Source: Sphingomonas chungangi
Lineage (GTDB): Bacteria; Pseudomonadota; Alphaproteobacteria; Sphingomonadales; Sphingomonadaceae
Direction: 5' to 3'
NCBI RefSeq assembly: GCF_013778325.1
Contig: NZ_JACEIB010000003.1
Span: 588,778 to 652,777, forward strand
DNA length: 64,000 nucleotides
The translations under genes were made by a program, and so were the position numbers. Positions 24,165-32,891 of this stretch are shown piece after piece. The notes under the pieces were generated by a model. That model made no database searches. It was not told where the DNA came from and worked only from the letters and a program-made list of their open reading frames with translations. Numbering within the stretch: position 1 is the stretch's first letter; each line of letters starts with the position of its first letter.

Positions 24165-26534
24165 CTAGAAGCGGAAGCCCACCGTCCCCGTCCAGGTGCG
24201 CGGATCGCCGTAATAGACGGTCTGGATGTTGCCGACCGATGAAAATTCCTGCGCATCCGTCTTGTAGATGGTGTTGGCCGCATTCTTCACGCCGCCCTGC
24301 AGATACCAGCGGCCGGTCGGGTCGTCGTAGCGGACATAAGCGTTGAACAGCCAATAGCCGTTCTCGTAGAGGCCCGGCCGGTTGTCGACCGACAGCCACT
24401 GCTTGTCCACGAAACGCGCGTCGCCACCGAACGTAATCGTGCCGGCACCCTGCAGGTCGAAGGCGTAATCGCTGCCGATGCTGGCCGAGAGCGGTGGCGC
24501 GAAGGCGGGCTTGCAGACGATGTGCTGGCCGGTCGGGTTGCAGGAGAAATTGTCGGTGCCGTACGGCGGCGTGCGCCGCGCATCGTCAAACCGCAGATAT
24601 TTCGCGTTGAGGTAGCCGACGTCGGCGCGGATCGACCAGGCCTTGGTGGGCTTCACCGCCAGTTCCGTCTCGATGCCCCAGATGCGCAGCTTGCCAGCGT
24701 TGATCACCGGGAAGGAGCCGCCGAGGATACCGGTCTGGCCGCCGCCGACGCGCGCCTGGAAATCCTTGTAGTCGCTGTAGAAGACGTCGCCCGACAGGCT
24801 CACCCGCCCGCCGAGGAAGCTGCCCTTGGCGCCGGCCTCGTAGGTCCACACCGCCTCGGGCTTGAAATAGGGCACGACGACAGTCTTGCCGTCGATCACC
24901 TGGGTCACGTCACCCAAGCCGTTGACGCGACCGTTGAAGCCGCCCGACTTGAAGCCGCGCGAGGCCGACGCATAGAGCAGGGTATCGCGCGTCGGCTTGT
25001 AGGAAAGCGTGAAGCTTGGCGTCCAGGCGTGGAAGTCGGCATGGTCGAGATCGTTGTACGGCGCAGGCAGCGAACCCGGGAAATCGAACGGCGCGCTGGT
25101 GATCGTGCCGCCGAGCAGCGGGTTGCCCAGCACCGTATAGGTCGAGCGGACATAATGCTTGCGCTCGCTGGTATAACGGATGCCGGCGGTGGCCGAGAGC
25201 TTGTCGGTGAAATCGTAGGTCATCTGCCCGAAGGCGGCGTAGCTCTTGCTCGTCTGGAAATCGGTGATGTAGCGCTGGAAGGTCGCCGGGGTGCCGAGCA
25301 CGGTGATGTAGTCGTCATCCTCGGACAACTGGTTCGAGCTGATTTGCTCGTTCAGATAATAGAGGCCGGCCACGCCTTTCAGCGGGCCGTGATCGTATTT
25401 GAGCTGCAGTTCCTCGCTGATCTGGCGCTGGCGCACGCCGACATAGGCATCGGCGACCTGCAACTGCGTCGCATCGAAATCGAGCCAGTAATTGGGTTTC
25501 AGCTTGCGATAGGCGCTGATCGAGGTGAGCGTGAAGGCGTCGTTGAGCTCGACATTGGCGGTGAACGCCACGCCCCAATGGTGGAGCGTCTGGTCCTGTC
25601 CGGGCTGCAGGCTGGTCGAGGCCTTGAAATCGTAGGGGCCATAAGGATTGGCCGGTGAGATCACCTGCTGCGCGCCCGTCACCAGATCGACGTTGGTCAG
25701 CGGTGCGGTGGCATAGCCCAGCGTCGGGCGGGTGTGCTGGTGCGTGTAGTCGCCCTCCAGCGTCAGTTCGACCCTGTCGCTCGCCTTGTAGCGCAGGATG
25801 GCGCGGCCGGCCTGCGTGTTGCGGTCGTTATAATGGCGGCCGGTCAGCGGATCCTCCACCGTGCCGTCGCGCCGGTCGTAGACGCCGGCGAGGCTCAGCG
25901 CGAGCTTGTCGGTGACGAGCGGCACCGTGACATAGGCGTTGGCGAGCTTCTGGTTGTACGATCCGTAGGTGAAATTGCCGCTGGCGTGGAATGCCTCGAG
26001 ATCGGGCCTCTTCGAGATGATGTTGACCGCGCCGCCGATCGTGTTCTTGCCGTAGAGCGTACCCTGCGGCCCGCGCAGCACCTCGATATGGTCGACGTCG
26101 AACAGGTTGAACAGGGCGCCCTGGATGCGGCTGATATAGACGCCGTCGACATAGACGCCGACCGCCGGGTCGAAGGTCTGCAGCGCGTCGGGCTGGCCGA
26201 TGCCGCGGATGAAGATGTTGGCGTTGGTGGTGGAGCCGCGCCCCTGCACCAGATTGACGTTCGGCGCGGTGCCCTGGATGCCGGAGAGATCGACCGCTTG
26301 CTCCTTGGAGAGCTGATCGGCGGTATAGGCCGTCACCGCGATCGGAACGTCGATCAGCTTTTCCGCGCGACGGCGCGCGACCACGACGATCTCGTTGCCG
26401 CTCGGCTGGTCCGCCGCGACAGCGGGCGAGGCCGGGCCGGCGGGCGCCTCCTGCTGGGCGAGCGCGGGCGCCGTCGCCAGTAGCGCGGTGCCGAGCGCGA
26501 GACGGATGCGAAGAGCGGCGATGTTGCGGGCCAT
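24165..26534 (-). CDS. TonB-dependent outer-membrane receptor
   Basis: A 789-residue receptor with a signal peptide ending APALAQQ, a TonB-box-like NEIVVVARRRAEKLIDVPIA, plug motifs IFIRGIGQPDALQTFDPAVG and EVLRGPQGTLYGKNTIGGAV, and a C-terminal barrel that ends TVGFRF with the canonical aromatic terminus. GAGGAGGAACG precedes the ATG. A TetR-family gene is divergent across a 124-bp promoter region, which suggests substrate-responsive control. The barrel resembles those of sphingomonad receptors for plant or aromatic compounds, but the ligand is not predictable. Confidence 0.93.
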   Translation of the reverse strand: MARNIAALRIRLALGTALLATAPALAQQEAPAGPASPAVAADQPSGNEIVVVARRRAEKLIDVPIAVTAYTADQLSKEQAVDLSGIQGTAPNVNLVQGRGSTTNANIFIRGIGQPDALQTFDPAVGVYVDGVYISRIQGALFNLFDVDHIEVLRGPQGTLYGKNTIGGAVNIISKRPDLEAFHASGNFTYGSYNQKLANAYVTVPLVTDKLALSLAGVYDRRDGTVEDPLTGRHYNDRNTQAGRAILRYKASDRVELTLEGDYTHQHTRPTLGYATAPLTNVDLVTGAQQVISPANPYGPYDFKASTSLQPGQDQTLHHWGVAFTANVELNDAFTLTSISAYRKLKPNYWLDFDATQLQVADAYVGVRQRQISEELQLKYDHGPLKGVAGLYYLNEQISSNQLSEDDDYITVLGTPATFQRYITDFQTSKSYAAFGQMTYDFTDKLSATAGIRYTSERKHYVRSTYTVLGNPLLGGTITSAPFDFPGSLPAPYNDLDHADFHAWTPSFTLSYKPTRDTLLYASASRGFKSGGFNGRVNGLGDVTQVIDGKTVVVPYFKPEAVWTYEAGAKGSFLGGRVSLSGDVFYSDYKDFQARVGGGQTGILGGSFPVINAGKLRIWGIETELAVKPTKAWSIRADVGYLNAKYLRFDDARRTPPYGTDNFSCNPTGQHIVCKPAFAPPLSASIGSDYAFDLQGAGTITFGGDARFVDKQWLSVDNRPGLYENGYWLFNAYVRYDDPTGRWYLQGGVKNAANTIYKTDAQEFSSVGNIQTVYYGDPRTWTGTVGFRF

Positions 26535-26602
26535 GAAAGCGTTCCTCCTCCTGAACCGGGCGACCTCCTGCTAGGGTTGCTCCGGCGTTGGATGTCCTAT
26601 AA

Positions 26603-26623
26603 TGAAACCTGAACCGGCTTTCA
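26603..26623. promoter_or_regulatory. Imperfect inverted repeat in the receptor/TetR promoter
   Basis: TGAAA and TTTCA arms are separated by 11 bp, 36 bp upstream of the TetR start and 69 bp upstream of the receptor start. This is a plausible TetR operator, but the symmetry beyond five bases is poor. Confidence 0.3.
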
Positions 26624-26658
26624 ACTTTACAAATGGCCGGCGTGAAAACGAGGCGAGG

Positions 26659-27309
26659 ATGAAGGGCCCGGAAGCAGACGAGGGGGCATCGGCCTCCGGA
26701 GCGAAGACGCCACGCACGGCGCGGGGTCGGCGCACGTTGCGCGCCCTGCTCGATGCGGCGGCCGACGAGTTCGGGGAAAAGGGCTTCCACGATGCGGCGA
26801 TCGCCAAGATCGCCGAGCGGGCCGGCACCGCGATCGGCAGCTTCTACACCTACTTCGATTCCAAGGAGGCGATCTTCCGCGCGCTGGTGCAGGACATGAG
26901 CCGGCAGGTGAAGGAGAGCGTCGTGCCGCGCATCCTGAGCGAGCCCGACCGCCTGTCGGGCGAACGTGCCGGCATCGAGGCGTTTCTGTCGTTTGTCCGC
27001 GAGCACAAGGCGCTCTACACGATCATCGATCAGGCCCGCTTCGTGGCGGCGGACGCGCATCACGATCACTACCAGGGCATTGCCGACGGCTATCGCATGA
27101 GCCTCGCGCAGGCCGAGGCGAAAGGTGAGATCCGCTCGGGTGACAACGAAGTCCGTGCCTGGGCGATCATGGGCATGAACGTGTTTCTGGGCCTGCGCTA
27201 CGGCGCATGGAGCAGCGACGGAGATCCCAGGGACATTGCCGCAGCGGCGATCGATCTCATCGCCAACGGGCTCGCGCAGCGCCGCGCGGAATCGGGCGGC
27301 GTCGCCTGA
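26659..27309 (+). CDS. TetR/AcrR-family transcriptional regulator
   Basis: A 216-residue regulator. After a basic, disordered start (TPRTARGRRTLRALLDAAAD) comes the N-terminal helix-turn-helix EKGFHDAAIAKIAERAGTAI followed by GSFYTYFDSKEAIFRALV, the hallmark TetR DNA-binding segment. The ligand-binding helical domain follows and ends YGAWSSDGDPRDIAAAAID. The ATG at 26659 has GAGGCGAGG upstream; the frame extends 19 codons further without a site. It is divergent from the TonB-dependent receptor and probably represses it in the absence of a ligand, most likely the imported compound or a CoA derivative. Confidence 0.92.
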   Translation: MKGPEADEGASASGAKTPRTARGRRTLRALLDAAADEFGEKGFHDAAIAKIAERAGTAIGSFYTYFDSKEAIFRALVQDMSRQVKESVVPRILSEPDRLSGERAGIEAFLSFVREHKALYTIIDQARFVAADAHHDHYQGIADGYRMSLAQAEAKGEIRSGDNEVRAWAIMGMNVFLGLRYGAWSSDGDPRDIAAAAIDLIANGLAQRRAESGGVA

Positions 27310-27330
27310 TTAAGATTCCTGCCATGCGAC

Positions 27331-27421
27331 TGGCGGAGCGGGAGGGATTCGAACCCTCGAGGAGCTTTGGACCCCTACACACTTTCCAGGCGTGCGCCTT
27401 CGACCACTCGGCCACCGCTCC
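27331..27421 (-). tRNA. tRNA-Ser (anticodon GGA)
   Basis: The reverse strand gives a 91-nt type II tRNA. It starts GGAGCGG and pairs with CCGCTCC, followed by discriminator G and an encoded CCA. The D-arm GCCGAGTGGTCGAAGGC, anticodon arm with CCTGGAAAG (anticodon GGA), a long variable arm and the T-arm GAGGGTTCGAATCCCTC are all present. It reads UCC/UCU serine codons. Confidence 0.95.
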
Positions 27422-27487
27422 GTGAGGGGGGCTGCTAGCGACATTGCTCGGCTTCCGCAACCCGATGCGCTGTGGCAGGCTCACGTC

Positions 27488-28363
27488 ATGCGCCGATATG
27501 CTCTCCTACCGCTTTTCGCCCTCCTTGCCGCGGCGGCGCCGCCCGTCGCGAAATCTCCGGGCGAGATCGTTGCCGCCGCACCGGCGAGCGCGTGGCGCGC
27601 GGTCGATCCCGACAATCTTCTGCTGATGGATCTCGGCAATGATGGTCATGTCGCGATAGAGCTGACGCCGGCCTTCGCGCCCGCGCATGTCGCCAATATC
27701 CGCGCGCTGGTGCGCGGCCACTGGTTTGACGGCAATGCGATCGTGCGCGTGCAGGACAATTATGTCGTCCAGTGGGGCGGAGCGGATGAGAAGAAGCCGC
27801 TGCCCGTAGGCGTCGCCGCGCATCTGCCCGCCGAATATGAACGGCCGCGCACTGGGCTCGCCATCCGCGCGCTGGGATCGCGAGATGTCTATGCACCGGA
27901 GGTCGGCCATGCCGACGGCTGGCCGGTGGCGAGCGATGGCAAGAGCGCGTGGCTGCCGCATTGCTACGGCATGGTCGGCGTGGGGCGCGACATGCCGCCC
28001 GATACCGGTACCGGGGCCGAGCTCTACACCGTGATCGGGCAGGCACCACGCCATCTCGATCGCAACATCACGGTGGTCGGCCGGATCGTCGACGGGATCG
28101 AGGCAATGACCGCGTTGCCGCGCGGGACGGGCGATCTCGGCTTCTACTCCGACCCCACCCAACGGCTGGCGATCACGCGGGCGCGGATCGCGTCGGATGT
28201 GCCGGAGGCGGAGCGGCCCCGCTATCAGGTGATGCGCAGCGACGCGCCAGCTTTTGCGGCGTATGTGGATGCACGGGCGAACCGGCGCGATGCGTTCTTC
28301 GTGCGGCCGGCGGGCGCGGTCGACATCTGCAACGCTCCGGTGCCGACCCGCCGCGCGCCCTGA
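27488..28363 (+). CDS. Cyclophilin-type peptidyl-prolyl isomerase, exported
   Basis: This 291-residue protein should catalyse prolyl cis-trans isomerisation in the periplasm. [20 protein letters not shown] is a signal peptide. The cyclophilin core starts near [20 protein letters not shown]. The catalytic arginine segment appears as [15 protein letters not shown] in place of the common FHRVxxxFMxQGGD, so the arginine and glutamine are kept while neighbours diverge. Later [20 protein letters not shown] and IVDGIEAM match the second half of the fold, with an extended C-terminal tail. The start was chosen at the ATG that opens the signal peptide; no gene overlaps it. Confidence 0.88.
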   Translation: MRRYALLPLFALLAAAAPPVAKSPGEIVAAAPASAWRAVDPDNLLLMDLGNDGHVAIELTPAFAPAHVANIRALVRGHWFDGNAIVRVQDNYVVQWGGADEKKPLPVGVAAHLPAEYERPRTGLAIRALGSRDVYAPEVGHADGWPVASDGKSAWLPHCYGMVGVGRDMPPDTGTGAELYTVIGQAPRHLDRNITVVGRIVDGIEAMTALPRGTGDLGFYSDPTQRLAITRARIASDVPEAERPRYQVMRSDAPAFAAYVDARANRRDAFFVRPAGAVDICNAPVPTRRAP

Positions 28364-28377
28364 CGGCGCGGGCGCCG
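28364..28377. terminator. Short GC hairpin between convergent genes
   Basis: CGGCGC and GCGCCG arms with a 2-nt centre lie exactly in the 17-bp gap between the convergent cyclophilin and lipoprotein genes. No U-tract is present, so a bidirectional terminator role is only likely by position. Confidence 0.35.
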
Positions 28378-28380
28378 CGA

Positions 28381-28902
28381 TCAGTGGTGGTGGCCGCCGC
28401 TCGGCGGATGGAAGCCGCCGAACGCTCCACCGAAATGACCGCTCGGCGCGTGAGTAGGGGCACCACCCGGCGCGCCGTGCGGTCCGCCCGGATTGCCGCC
28501 ATGCCATCCGCCGGACTGGCCACCCGGATTCCCCCCATGCCAGCCGCCCTGGCCGTTGCCGGGATTGCCCTGGCCCACATGCCCAGGGCCGCCATGCCAG
28601 CCGCCGCCCGGATGCCCGTGCCAGCCATGGCCGTCCGGGCCATCCCAGTGATGACGGTGGCCGCCGCGATCGTAGATGAAGAAGCCCGTGCCCGGATAAT
28701 AAGAGTCGCCGTACCAGCCGTAGCCCGGCCAGTCGTAGTCGCCGTACCCGCCATCATAATATGGCGAGCCGTAATAGCCGCCGCCCGCATAGGCGCCGCC
28801 GCCATAGCCGTAGCCGTCATCCACGCAGCCGCCGAGCGCCAGCGCACCGGCCAGAGCGAGCCCGGCCACACCGGCCCGGCGCCATTTCGAGACCCTGTCC
28901 AT
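28381..28902 (-). CDS. Gly/His/Tyr-rich lipoprotein
   Basis: A 173-residue secreted protein with a lipoprotein signal: MDRVSKWRRAGVAGLALAGA then LALGGC as the lipobox, so cysteine would become the lipidated N-terminus. The mature part opens with Tyr/Gly-rich repeats (YGGGAYAGGGYYGSPYYDGG) and ends in Gly/His/Pro-rich tracts (GGWHGGNPGG twice, terminal SGGHHH), which could bind metal ions. The ATG at 28902 follows GGGAGATGGACG. This composition is common among small alphaproteobacterial envelope proteins; no function is established. Confidence 0.75.
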   Translation of the reverse strand: MDRVSKWRRAGVAGLALAGALALGGCVDDGYGYGGGAYAGGGYYGSPYYDGGYGDYDWPGYGWYGDSYYPGTGFFIYDRGGHRHHWDGPDGHGWHGHPGGGWHGGPGHVGQGNPGNGQGGWHGGNPGGQSGGWHGGNPGGPHGAPGGAPTHAPSGHFGGAFGGFHPPSGGHHH

Positions 28903-28998
28903 CGTCCATCTCCCGGGCGGCCGGGACCCTCCGGCCGCCACTTGAGATGTCATTCTATCTCATGGGGTTGAACCGACGCTGAACCCGTTTCGTCGCGT

Positions 28999-29019
28999 GC
29001 CGTGCCGGGATGGCACGGC
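28999..29019 (-). terminator. Stem-loop after eipA
   Basis: Perfect 8-bp arms GCCGTGCC and GGCACGGC around a 5-nt loop sit three bases past the eipA stop on the minus strand. The tail is not U-rich. Confidence 0.5.
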
Positions 29020-29022
29020 GGC

Positions 29023-29784
29023 TCAGAACGGCATCAGCTTCGATTGCGGCGTGAATTTCATGTAGCCGACGTTCGCGCCCAGCCGCCAGCCGACGCCGAG
29101 CCGGATCGGGATCAGTACGACGTCGCCGCGCCGCAGATAGCTCGCGGTGAAGCCGCCGATAAAATAGGCGGTGCCCTCCGCCGCGGGGAAGCGGTGGTAC
29201 AGGTCCTGGCTGTCGTAGAGATTGTAAACGAGGATGAATTCCTTCGAGGCATTGCCGCCGATGTCGAAGCCCAGCGATGGCCCCGTCCAGTAGACCGACC
29301 GGTCGCCCTCCACCTTGTGGTGCAGCACGCCGGAGCCGTATTTCAGGCCGACCGCGAACGCGCCGCTCGCCTCGCGGCCGGAAATATAGGCGGTCGGGCG
29401 GCCCTGGTCCTTCAGGATGCGCTCGATCATCTTGGCGAGGCCCTCGGCGCCGCGCCCGAACACGCCCTCGGCGGCATCGAGCACGTCATGTTGCTCGTAG
29501 GTCTGGCTGTCCGGCGCGCGCGACGCGTTGGTCGCGGGCGGTGCATATTGATCCTGCCCGGACGGCGGCGACTGGGGCGGCTGGGGCGTGCCGTAGCCAC
29601 TCTCGGGCGGAGGCTGGGTGCCGCTCGTTTCGGGCTGGCCGCTGCCTGCGGGCGCGAGATCGCTGTGCGCCTGGGGAGAGGAGGGGTCGACGGTGCCGAT
29701 CTGCGCGGAAACGGGCGCAGCGGCGAGCGCCAGAAGCGATGCGACGGTGAACGGCGCCGCGATCCGGCGTGCGGTGGTGATCAT
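29023..29784 (-). CDS. eipA: DUF1134 / EipA-family envelope integrity protein
   Basis: This 253-residue periplasmic protein has a signal peptide (ITTARRIAAPFTVASLLALA ending PVSAQ), a Pro/Gln/Gly-rich linker of about 70 residues, and the DUF1134 domain. Diagnostic stretches of that domain are AAEGVFGRGAEGLAKMIERI, GRPTAYISGREASGAFAVGL, VYWTGPSLGFDIGG, FILVYNLYDS and the terminal GWRLGANVGYMKFTPQ. EipA supports envelope integrity and is conditionally essential in Brucella and Caulobacter. The ATG at 29784 follows GGGGGAGCAG; an upstream in-frame ATG lacks one. It is monocistronic, with a hairpin just past the stop. Confidence 0.9.
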   Translation of the reverse strand: MITTARRIAAPFTVASLLALAAAPVSAQIGTVDPSSPQAHSDLAPAGSGQPETSGTQPPPESGYGTPQPPQSPPSGQDQYAPPATNASRAPDSQTYEQHDVLDAAEGVFGRGAEGLAKMIERILKDQGRPTAYISGREASGAFAVGLKYGSGVLHHKVEGDRSVYWTGPSLGFDIGGNASKEFILVYNLYDSQDLYHRFPAAEGTAYFIGGFTASYLRRGDVVLIPIRLGVGWRLGANVGYMKFTPQSKLMPF

Positions 29785-29959
29785 GGAAATACTCTGCTCC
29801 CCCGACATGTCGGTCACTGGTTAACCGCGAAGCGCCTTGCCGCGCAATGAACGCGCCGGGGCGTTCCCGCAACACGACTCAACGGAGGCACGCTTCGGCG
29901 CGTCACAGGCGGTTGTGCACGCGAAAAACGCTCGCTATAGCGCGCGCACGCCGCAGCTC

Positions 29960-30049
29960 GGAGACGTGGGTGAGTGGCTGAAACCAACGCTTTGCTAAAG
30001 CGTCGTACGGGAAACCGTACCGAGGGTTCGAATCCCTCCGTCTCCGCCA
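29960..30049 (+). tRNA. tRNA-Ser (anticodon GCT), integration site
   Basis: A 90-nt type II tRNA. GGAGACG pairs with CGTCTCC, then discriminator G and an encoded CCA. The anticodon loop TTGCTAA sits in stem ACGCT/AGCGT, so the anticodon is GCT. The variable arm CGTACGGGAAACCGTACCG forms a perfect hairpin, and the T-arm is GAGGGTTCGAATCCCTC. It reads AGC/AGU. The integrase gene starts 342 bp downstream, making this the likely attachment target. Confidence 0.96.
30021..30049 (+). other. Presumed attL core (3' end of tRNA-Ser)
   Basis: P4-type integrases usually recombine within the T-arm/acceptor end of a tRNA, leaving the gene intact. The T-arm-to-CCA part of this tRNA is the expected core. 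The partner copy was not found inside the window. Confidence 0.4.
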
Positions 30050-30075
30050 GACCTCAAGCTCAGATAACCCCACCA

Positions 30076-30293
30076 GGGGTCAAAACCCCCAGATTTCCTC
30101 GGCTTTGGCGCAGCCGGTTGGGTCACCGATAGTCATCGGAGGTCGTGTAATGTCAGCGCGTGGGGGGTATGCCTGGGGGTATTGCTTCGGCGTTTGGGGG
30201 TATCGTCGAACCGGCGCGCCTGACGGGTCTGACAGCACTGGAATGCCGCCGTCGGCATCACCCGTCGCCTTTATTTTCGCCACCGATAGTCAT
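30076..30293. repeat. Clustered short repeats between attL and the integrase (arm-site candidates)
   Basis: The 342-bp gap before the integrase contains three exact copies of GGGGGTAT at 30163, 30175 and 30196, and an exact 13-bp direct repeat CACCGATAGTCAT at 30124-30136 and 30281-30293. A small hairpin GGGGT-CAAA-ACCCC lies at 30076-30089. No gene is seen in this gap. Clustered direct repeats next to an attachment core are typical of arm-type integrase and excisionase binding sites. Confidence 0.45.
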
Positions 30294-30391
30294 GTGATGT
30301 CAAAGAGATAATGCCCGATTGAATTCGGCGCATTGGAGAGTCAGCTGGTCTGAAGCCCGCAGAATAAGGGCTTGGAGGAAAGACCGGCAAG

Positions 30392-31687
30392 ATGTTGAAC
30401 GACGCGCAGTGCAAAGCGGCCAAGGCGACGGGCGAGGCCTATAAGTTGAGCGATGCCCATGGGCTTAGCCTCAACGTGTCGAAGACCGGGCATAAATCGT
30501 GGCGCCACAAATATCGGTACGGCGGCAAGGAGAAGCTCCGTACCCTCGGCACCTTTCCCGAGGTCACGCTGAAGCAGGCGCGCGAGATCTGCAAGGCCGA
30601 CAAGCAGTTGCTCAAGGAGGGCAAGGATCCCATTATCGAGGCCAAGCGCGCCGTCCTCGCCCATCGGCTCGCGGCTGCGGACACGTTCGAGGTTCTCGCG
30701 CGCGAATGGTATGCTAAGGAGCAGCCGCGTTGGAAGGCCGTTCACGCTAGGGATGTCATAGAGAGCCTCGAACGGGACATCTTCGACGACCTAGGCTCGC
30801 TGCCGGTCATGAGCATCGATTCGACGCTCGTTCTCGCTACGTTGCAGAAGGTCGAAGCGCGTGGCGCCATCGAGACCGCGCATCGCCTGCGCCAGCGCAT
30901 CTCGTCGATCTTCGCCTATGGCATCGCCAAGGGGCGTGCGATCGCCGATCCGGCCGCACATTTGGTCAAGGTACTCAAGGCCACACCGCCGTCGCGGCGC
31001 TGGCCAGCAGCCAAGACGATCGGCAAGGCGCGTGAGGTACTGGCGATAACGGATGAGGCCGAGGTCACACCCGTGGTCAAACTCGGCTCGCGCTTCCTGG
31101 CGCTGACATCGCAGAGACCGGGAACGATCAGATGGATGCGCTGGGACGAGATCGAGGATTTCGATCCCGAGGGCGTCCGTCCGAACGACGGGGCGATCTG
31201 GACGGTGCCCGCGCACAAGATGAAGCAAGAGATCGGCATGCGCGAAGACGAGGACTTCGACCATCCGGTGCCATTATCCGGTGCTGCGGTCGATGTGCTT
31301 TGCCAGGCTTGGCTGTTCAGCGAGGGAAGCGAATATGTCTTTCCCGGCCAGCACAGCATCCTCAAACCGATGAGCGAGAATGCCCTCTCCTACCTCTATC
31401 TCCGCGAGGGACTTCGCAAGCGCCATGTCCCGCACGGCTGGCGGTCGAGCTTCTCGACGATCATGAACGAGTGGGTGATCGAAAATGGCGGGCCACGCGA
31501 TCCGCTAATCATCGATCTGATGCTAGCCCACGTTCCGACCGGTATCTCGACCAGTGAATTGCGCTACATGCGCGCCGCATTCATCGAGCGGCGTCGCAAG
31601 CTCGCGACAATCTGGGCGGAGATGCTGCTCCAAGGCGCGTGTCCGGTCGAGATTCTGGCGCAAGGTCGCCGTCGGCGCAGCACCTAG
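30392..31687 (+). CDS. P4-type tyrosine recombinase (integrase)
   Basis: A 431-residue site-specific recombinase. The N-terminal DUF4102-type arm-binding domain has KLSDAHGLSLNVSKTGHKSW and GTFPEVTLKQAREICKADKQ. A SAM-like core-binding domain follows (residues about 95-195), then the catalytic domain. Catalytic residues are R242 in SQRPGTIRWMRWDEI, H348/R351 in HGWRSSF, H380 in LAHVP and Y392 in ELRYMRAAF. The element is therefore likely still able to excise. It lies downstream of tRNA-Ser(GCT). Its stop shares CTAG with the stop of the convergent AlpA gene. Confidence 0.95.
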   Translation: MLNDAQCKAAKATGEAYKLSDAHGLSLNVSKTGHKSWRHKYRYGGKEKLRTLGTFPEVTLKQAREICKADKQLLKEGKDPIIEAKRAVLAHRLAAADTFEVLAREWYAKEQPRWKAVHARDVIESLERDIFDDLGSLPVMSIDSTLVLATLQKVEARGAIETAHRLRQRISSIFAYGIAKGRAIADPAAHLVKVLKATPPSRRWPAAKTIGKAREVLAITDEAEVTPVVKLGSRFLALTSQRPGTIRWMRWDEIEDFDPEGVRPNDGAIWTVPAHKMKQEIGMREDEDFDHPVPLSGAAVDVLCQAWLFSEGSEYVFPGQHSILKPMSENALSYLYLREGLRKRHVPHGWRSSFSTIMNEWVIENGGPRDPLIIDLMLAHVPTGISTSELRYMRAAFIERRRKLATIWAEMLLQGACPVEILAQGRRRRST

Positions 31688-31878
31688 CTACGCGGGCGGC
31701 AGCAGCTCGCGAAATAGGCTTCGACCTCGCTGCGGAGCCAGCGCTTGCGCTTGACGAAGTAATAGGGGTCGGGGAATCCCGGCAGCTCGGCATCCCGCTT
31801 CGCGCTGGAGTAGCTGCTGCCAGTCATGGCGGCGATCTGCTTGATGGTGACATAAACAGGCTGTCGATTGTCGGTCAT
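31684..31878 (-). CDS. AlpA-type helix-turn-helix regulator / excisionase
   Basis: A 64-residue winged-helix protein (MTDNRQPVYVTIKQIAAMTG, then SSYSSAKRDAELPGFPDPYY and FVKRKRWLRSEVEAYFAS). The pattern of a first helix, a DPYY/FxxRxRWxxSEV strand-wing and a final helix is that of AlpA/excisionase proteins, which control integrase expression or the direction of recombination. AGGAGG lies seven bases before the ATG at 31878; longer in-frame starts lack such a site. Tail-to-tail with the integrase, their stop codons overlap within one CTAG. Confidence 0.75.
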   Translation of the reverse strand: MTDNRQPVYVTIKQIAAMTGSSYSSAKRDAELPGFPDPYYFVKRKRWLRSEVEAYFASCCRPRS

Positions 31879-31969
31879 GAAGGTCCTCCTGGGTTCGAGG
31901 ACGTCCATATCTTTCATCGCGGCGGGACCGTGGACCGGGAGAAATGATTCCAACTTGCGGTCATGCGGA

Positions 31970-32818
31970 TTAGAGGTTTTTCAACACCGTCCGGATCACA
32001 TCGACCGAGGGAGGCTGGATCGCGTATCGATCGAGCAGCACGAGATCCTGGCTCGCGATTTCATCGAAGACATGGGTTACGAACCGAACGAAAGGTGCGG
32101 GCTTTTTGTCGTTATTCGGGGCCTTTGGGACTCTGCCCGTCACGTGCCGGTAGATGTCGGCGAGATCGCGGATAAAGGCTTGGCGGTCGCGGTTCGGTCG
32201 GTTGCCGGACTGCATCCCCCGATTGCGAGCGCCGCCCGGCTGGTCGCGGAAGACGCACTTGCGGTACTCGGCGATAATCGCAGTCGCTTCGTTGTAGACG
32301 GCTACGCAGTCGGTCAGCCCGTGTGTCGCCCGGTTTCCCGAAAACGGATTGTTGATACGCCTCGGCAGAAGCGCGGAAATGTAGGCAGCCTCATGCCCGG
32401 CGACATGAAAGCGGCCGTGCAACGCGAATGCGAGGCGGCTCAGCGCGTTCTCGCGGACAAGCTCGGGCGTACCCGTCTCGCCTTCGTGCCTGACGAATTG
32501 GTCCGCGAGGGTGTCGGCCGCGATCGCCATCTCGCGAGCGGCGTCGCGAATGCGGCGAATGCACGCGAGGAAGGCTGTTTGCTCGGGCTTGTCGGGTGCG
32601 TTCTCGACGGTGAGCAGATAGGCCAGACAGCAGCGCGCGAGATCGAGATGGGCGCCGCGGCGAATGCGCTCGATCGTTTCGGGCGGCAATGGCGTGCCCG
32701 GGGGCATAGCCTGCTTGAACGACCCAAGTGCGAAGTGCCGATCAAACACGACTTCGGCGGCGTCACCATCGACCGTGACTTTGCGCTGATCGTATTCGGT
32801 CGCCCCACTTATCGTCAT
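31970..32818 (-). CDS. Element-borne protein of unknown function (282 aa)
   Basis: No family recognised. The ATG at 32818 follows AAGAGGT. The sequence is soluble, with a basic centre (LLPRRINNPFSGNRATHGLT, QPGGARNRGMQSGNRPNRDR) between helical segments. It lies 73 bp after the TraL-like ATPase on the same strand, in the place that TraM occupies in the RP4 traKLM operon. It is longer than TraM and I see no similarity that would justify the name. The position suggests an accessory transfer or maintenance role. Confidence 0.7.
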   Translation of the reverse strand: MTISGATEYDQRKVTVDGDAAEVVFDRHFALGSFKQAMPPGTPLPPETIERIRRGAHLDLARCCLAYLLTVENAPDKPEQTAFLACIRRIRDAAREMAIAADTLADQFVRHEGETGTPELVRENALSRLAFALHGRFHVAGHEAAYISALLPRRINNPFSGNRATHGLTDCVAVYNEATAIIAEYRKCVFRDQPGGARNRGMQSGNRPNRDRQAFIRDLADIYRHVTGRVPKAPNNDKKPAPFVRFVTHVFDEIASQDLVLLDRYAIQPPSVDVIRTVLKNL

Positions 32819-32891
32819 TCGATGACCTCTTACCCTCATCTGTCCGTCACGCGTTCATTCTGCCTTCGGTTGGTAAAAATCCGACTGAAGC

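Noticed and set aside
21118-24168. 1016-codon plus-strand open frame with long RHR/GVG repeats
   Set aside because: It is the antisense shadow of the decapeptide repeats and the gluzincin gene. The true frame has a ribosome site, membrane anchor and tight operon spacing.
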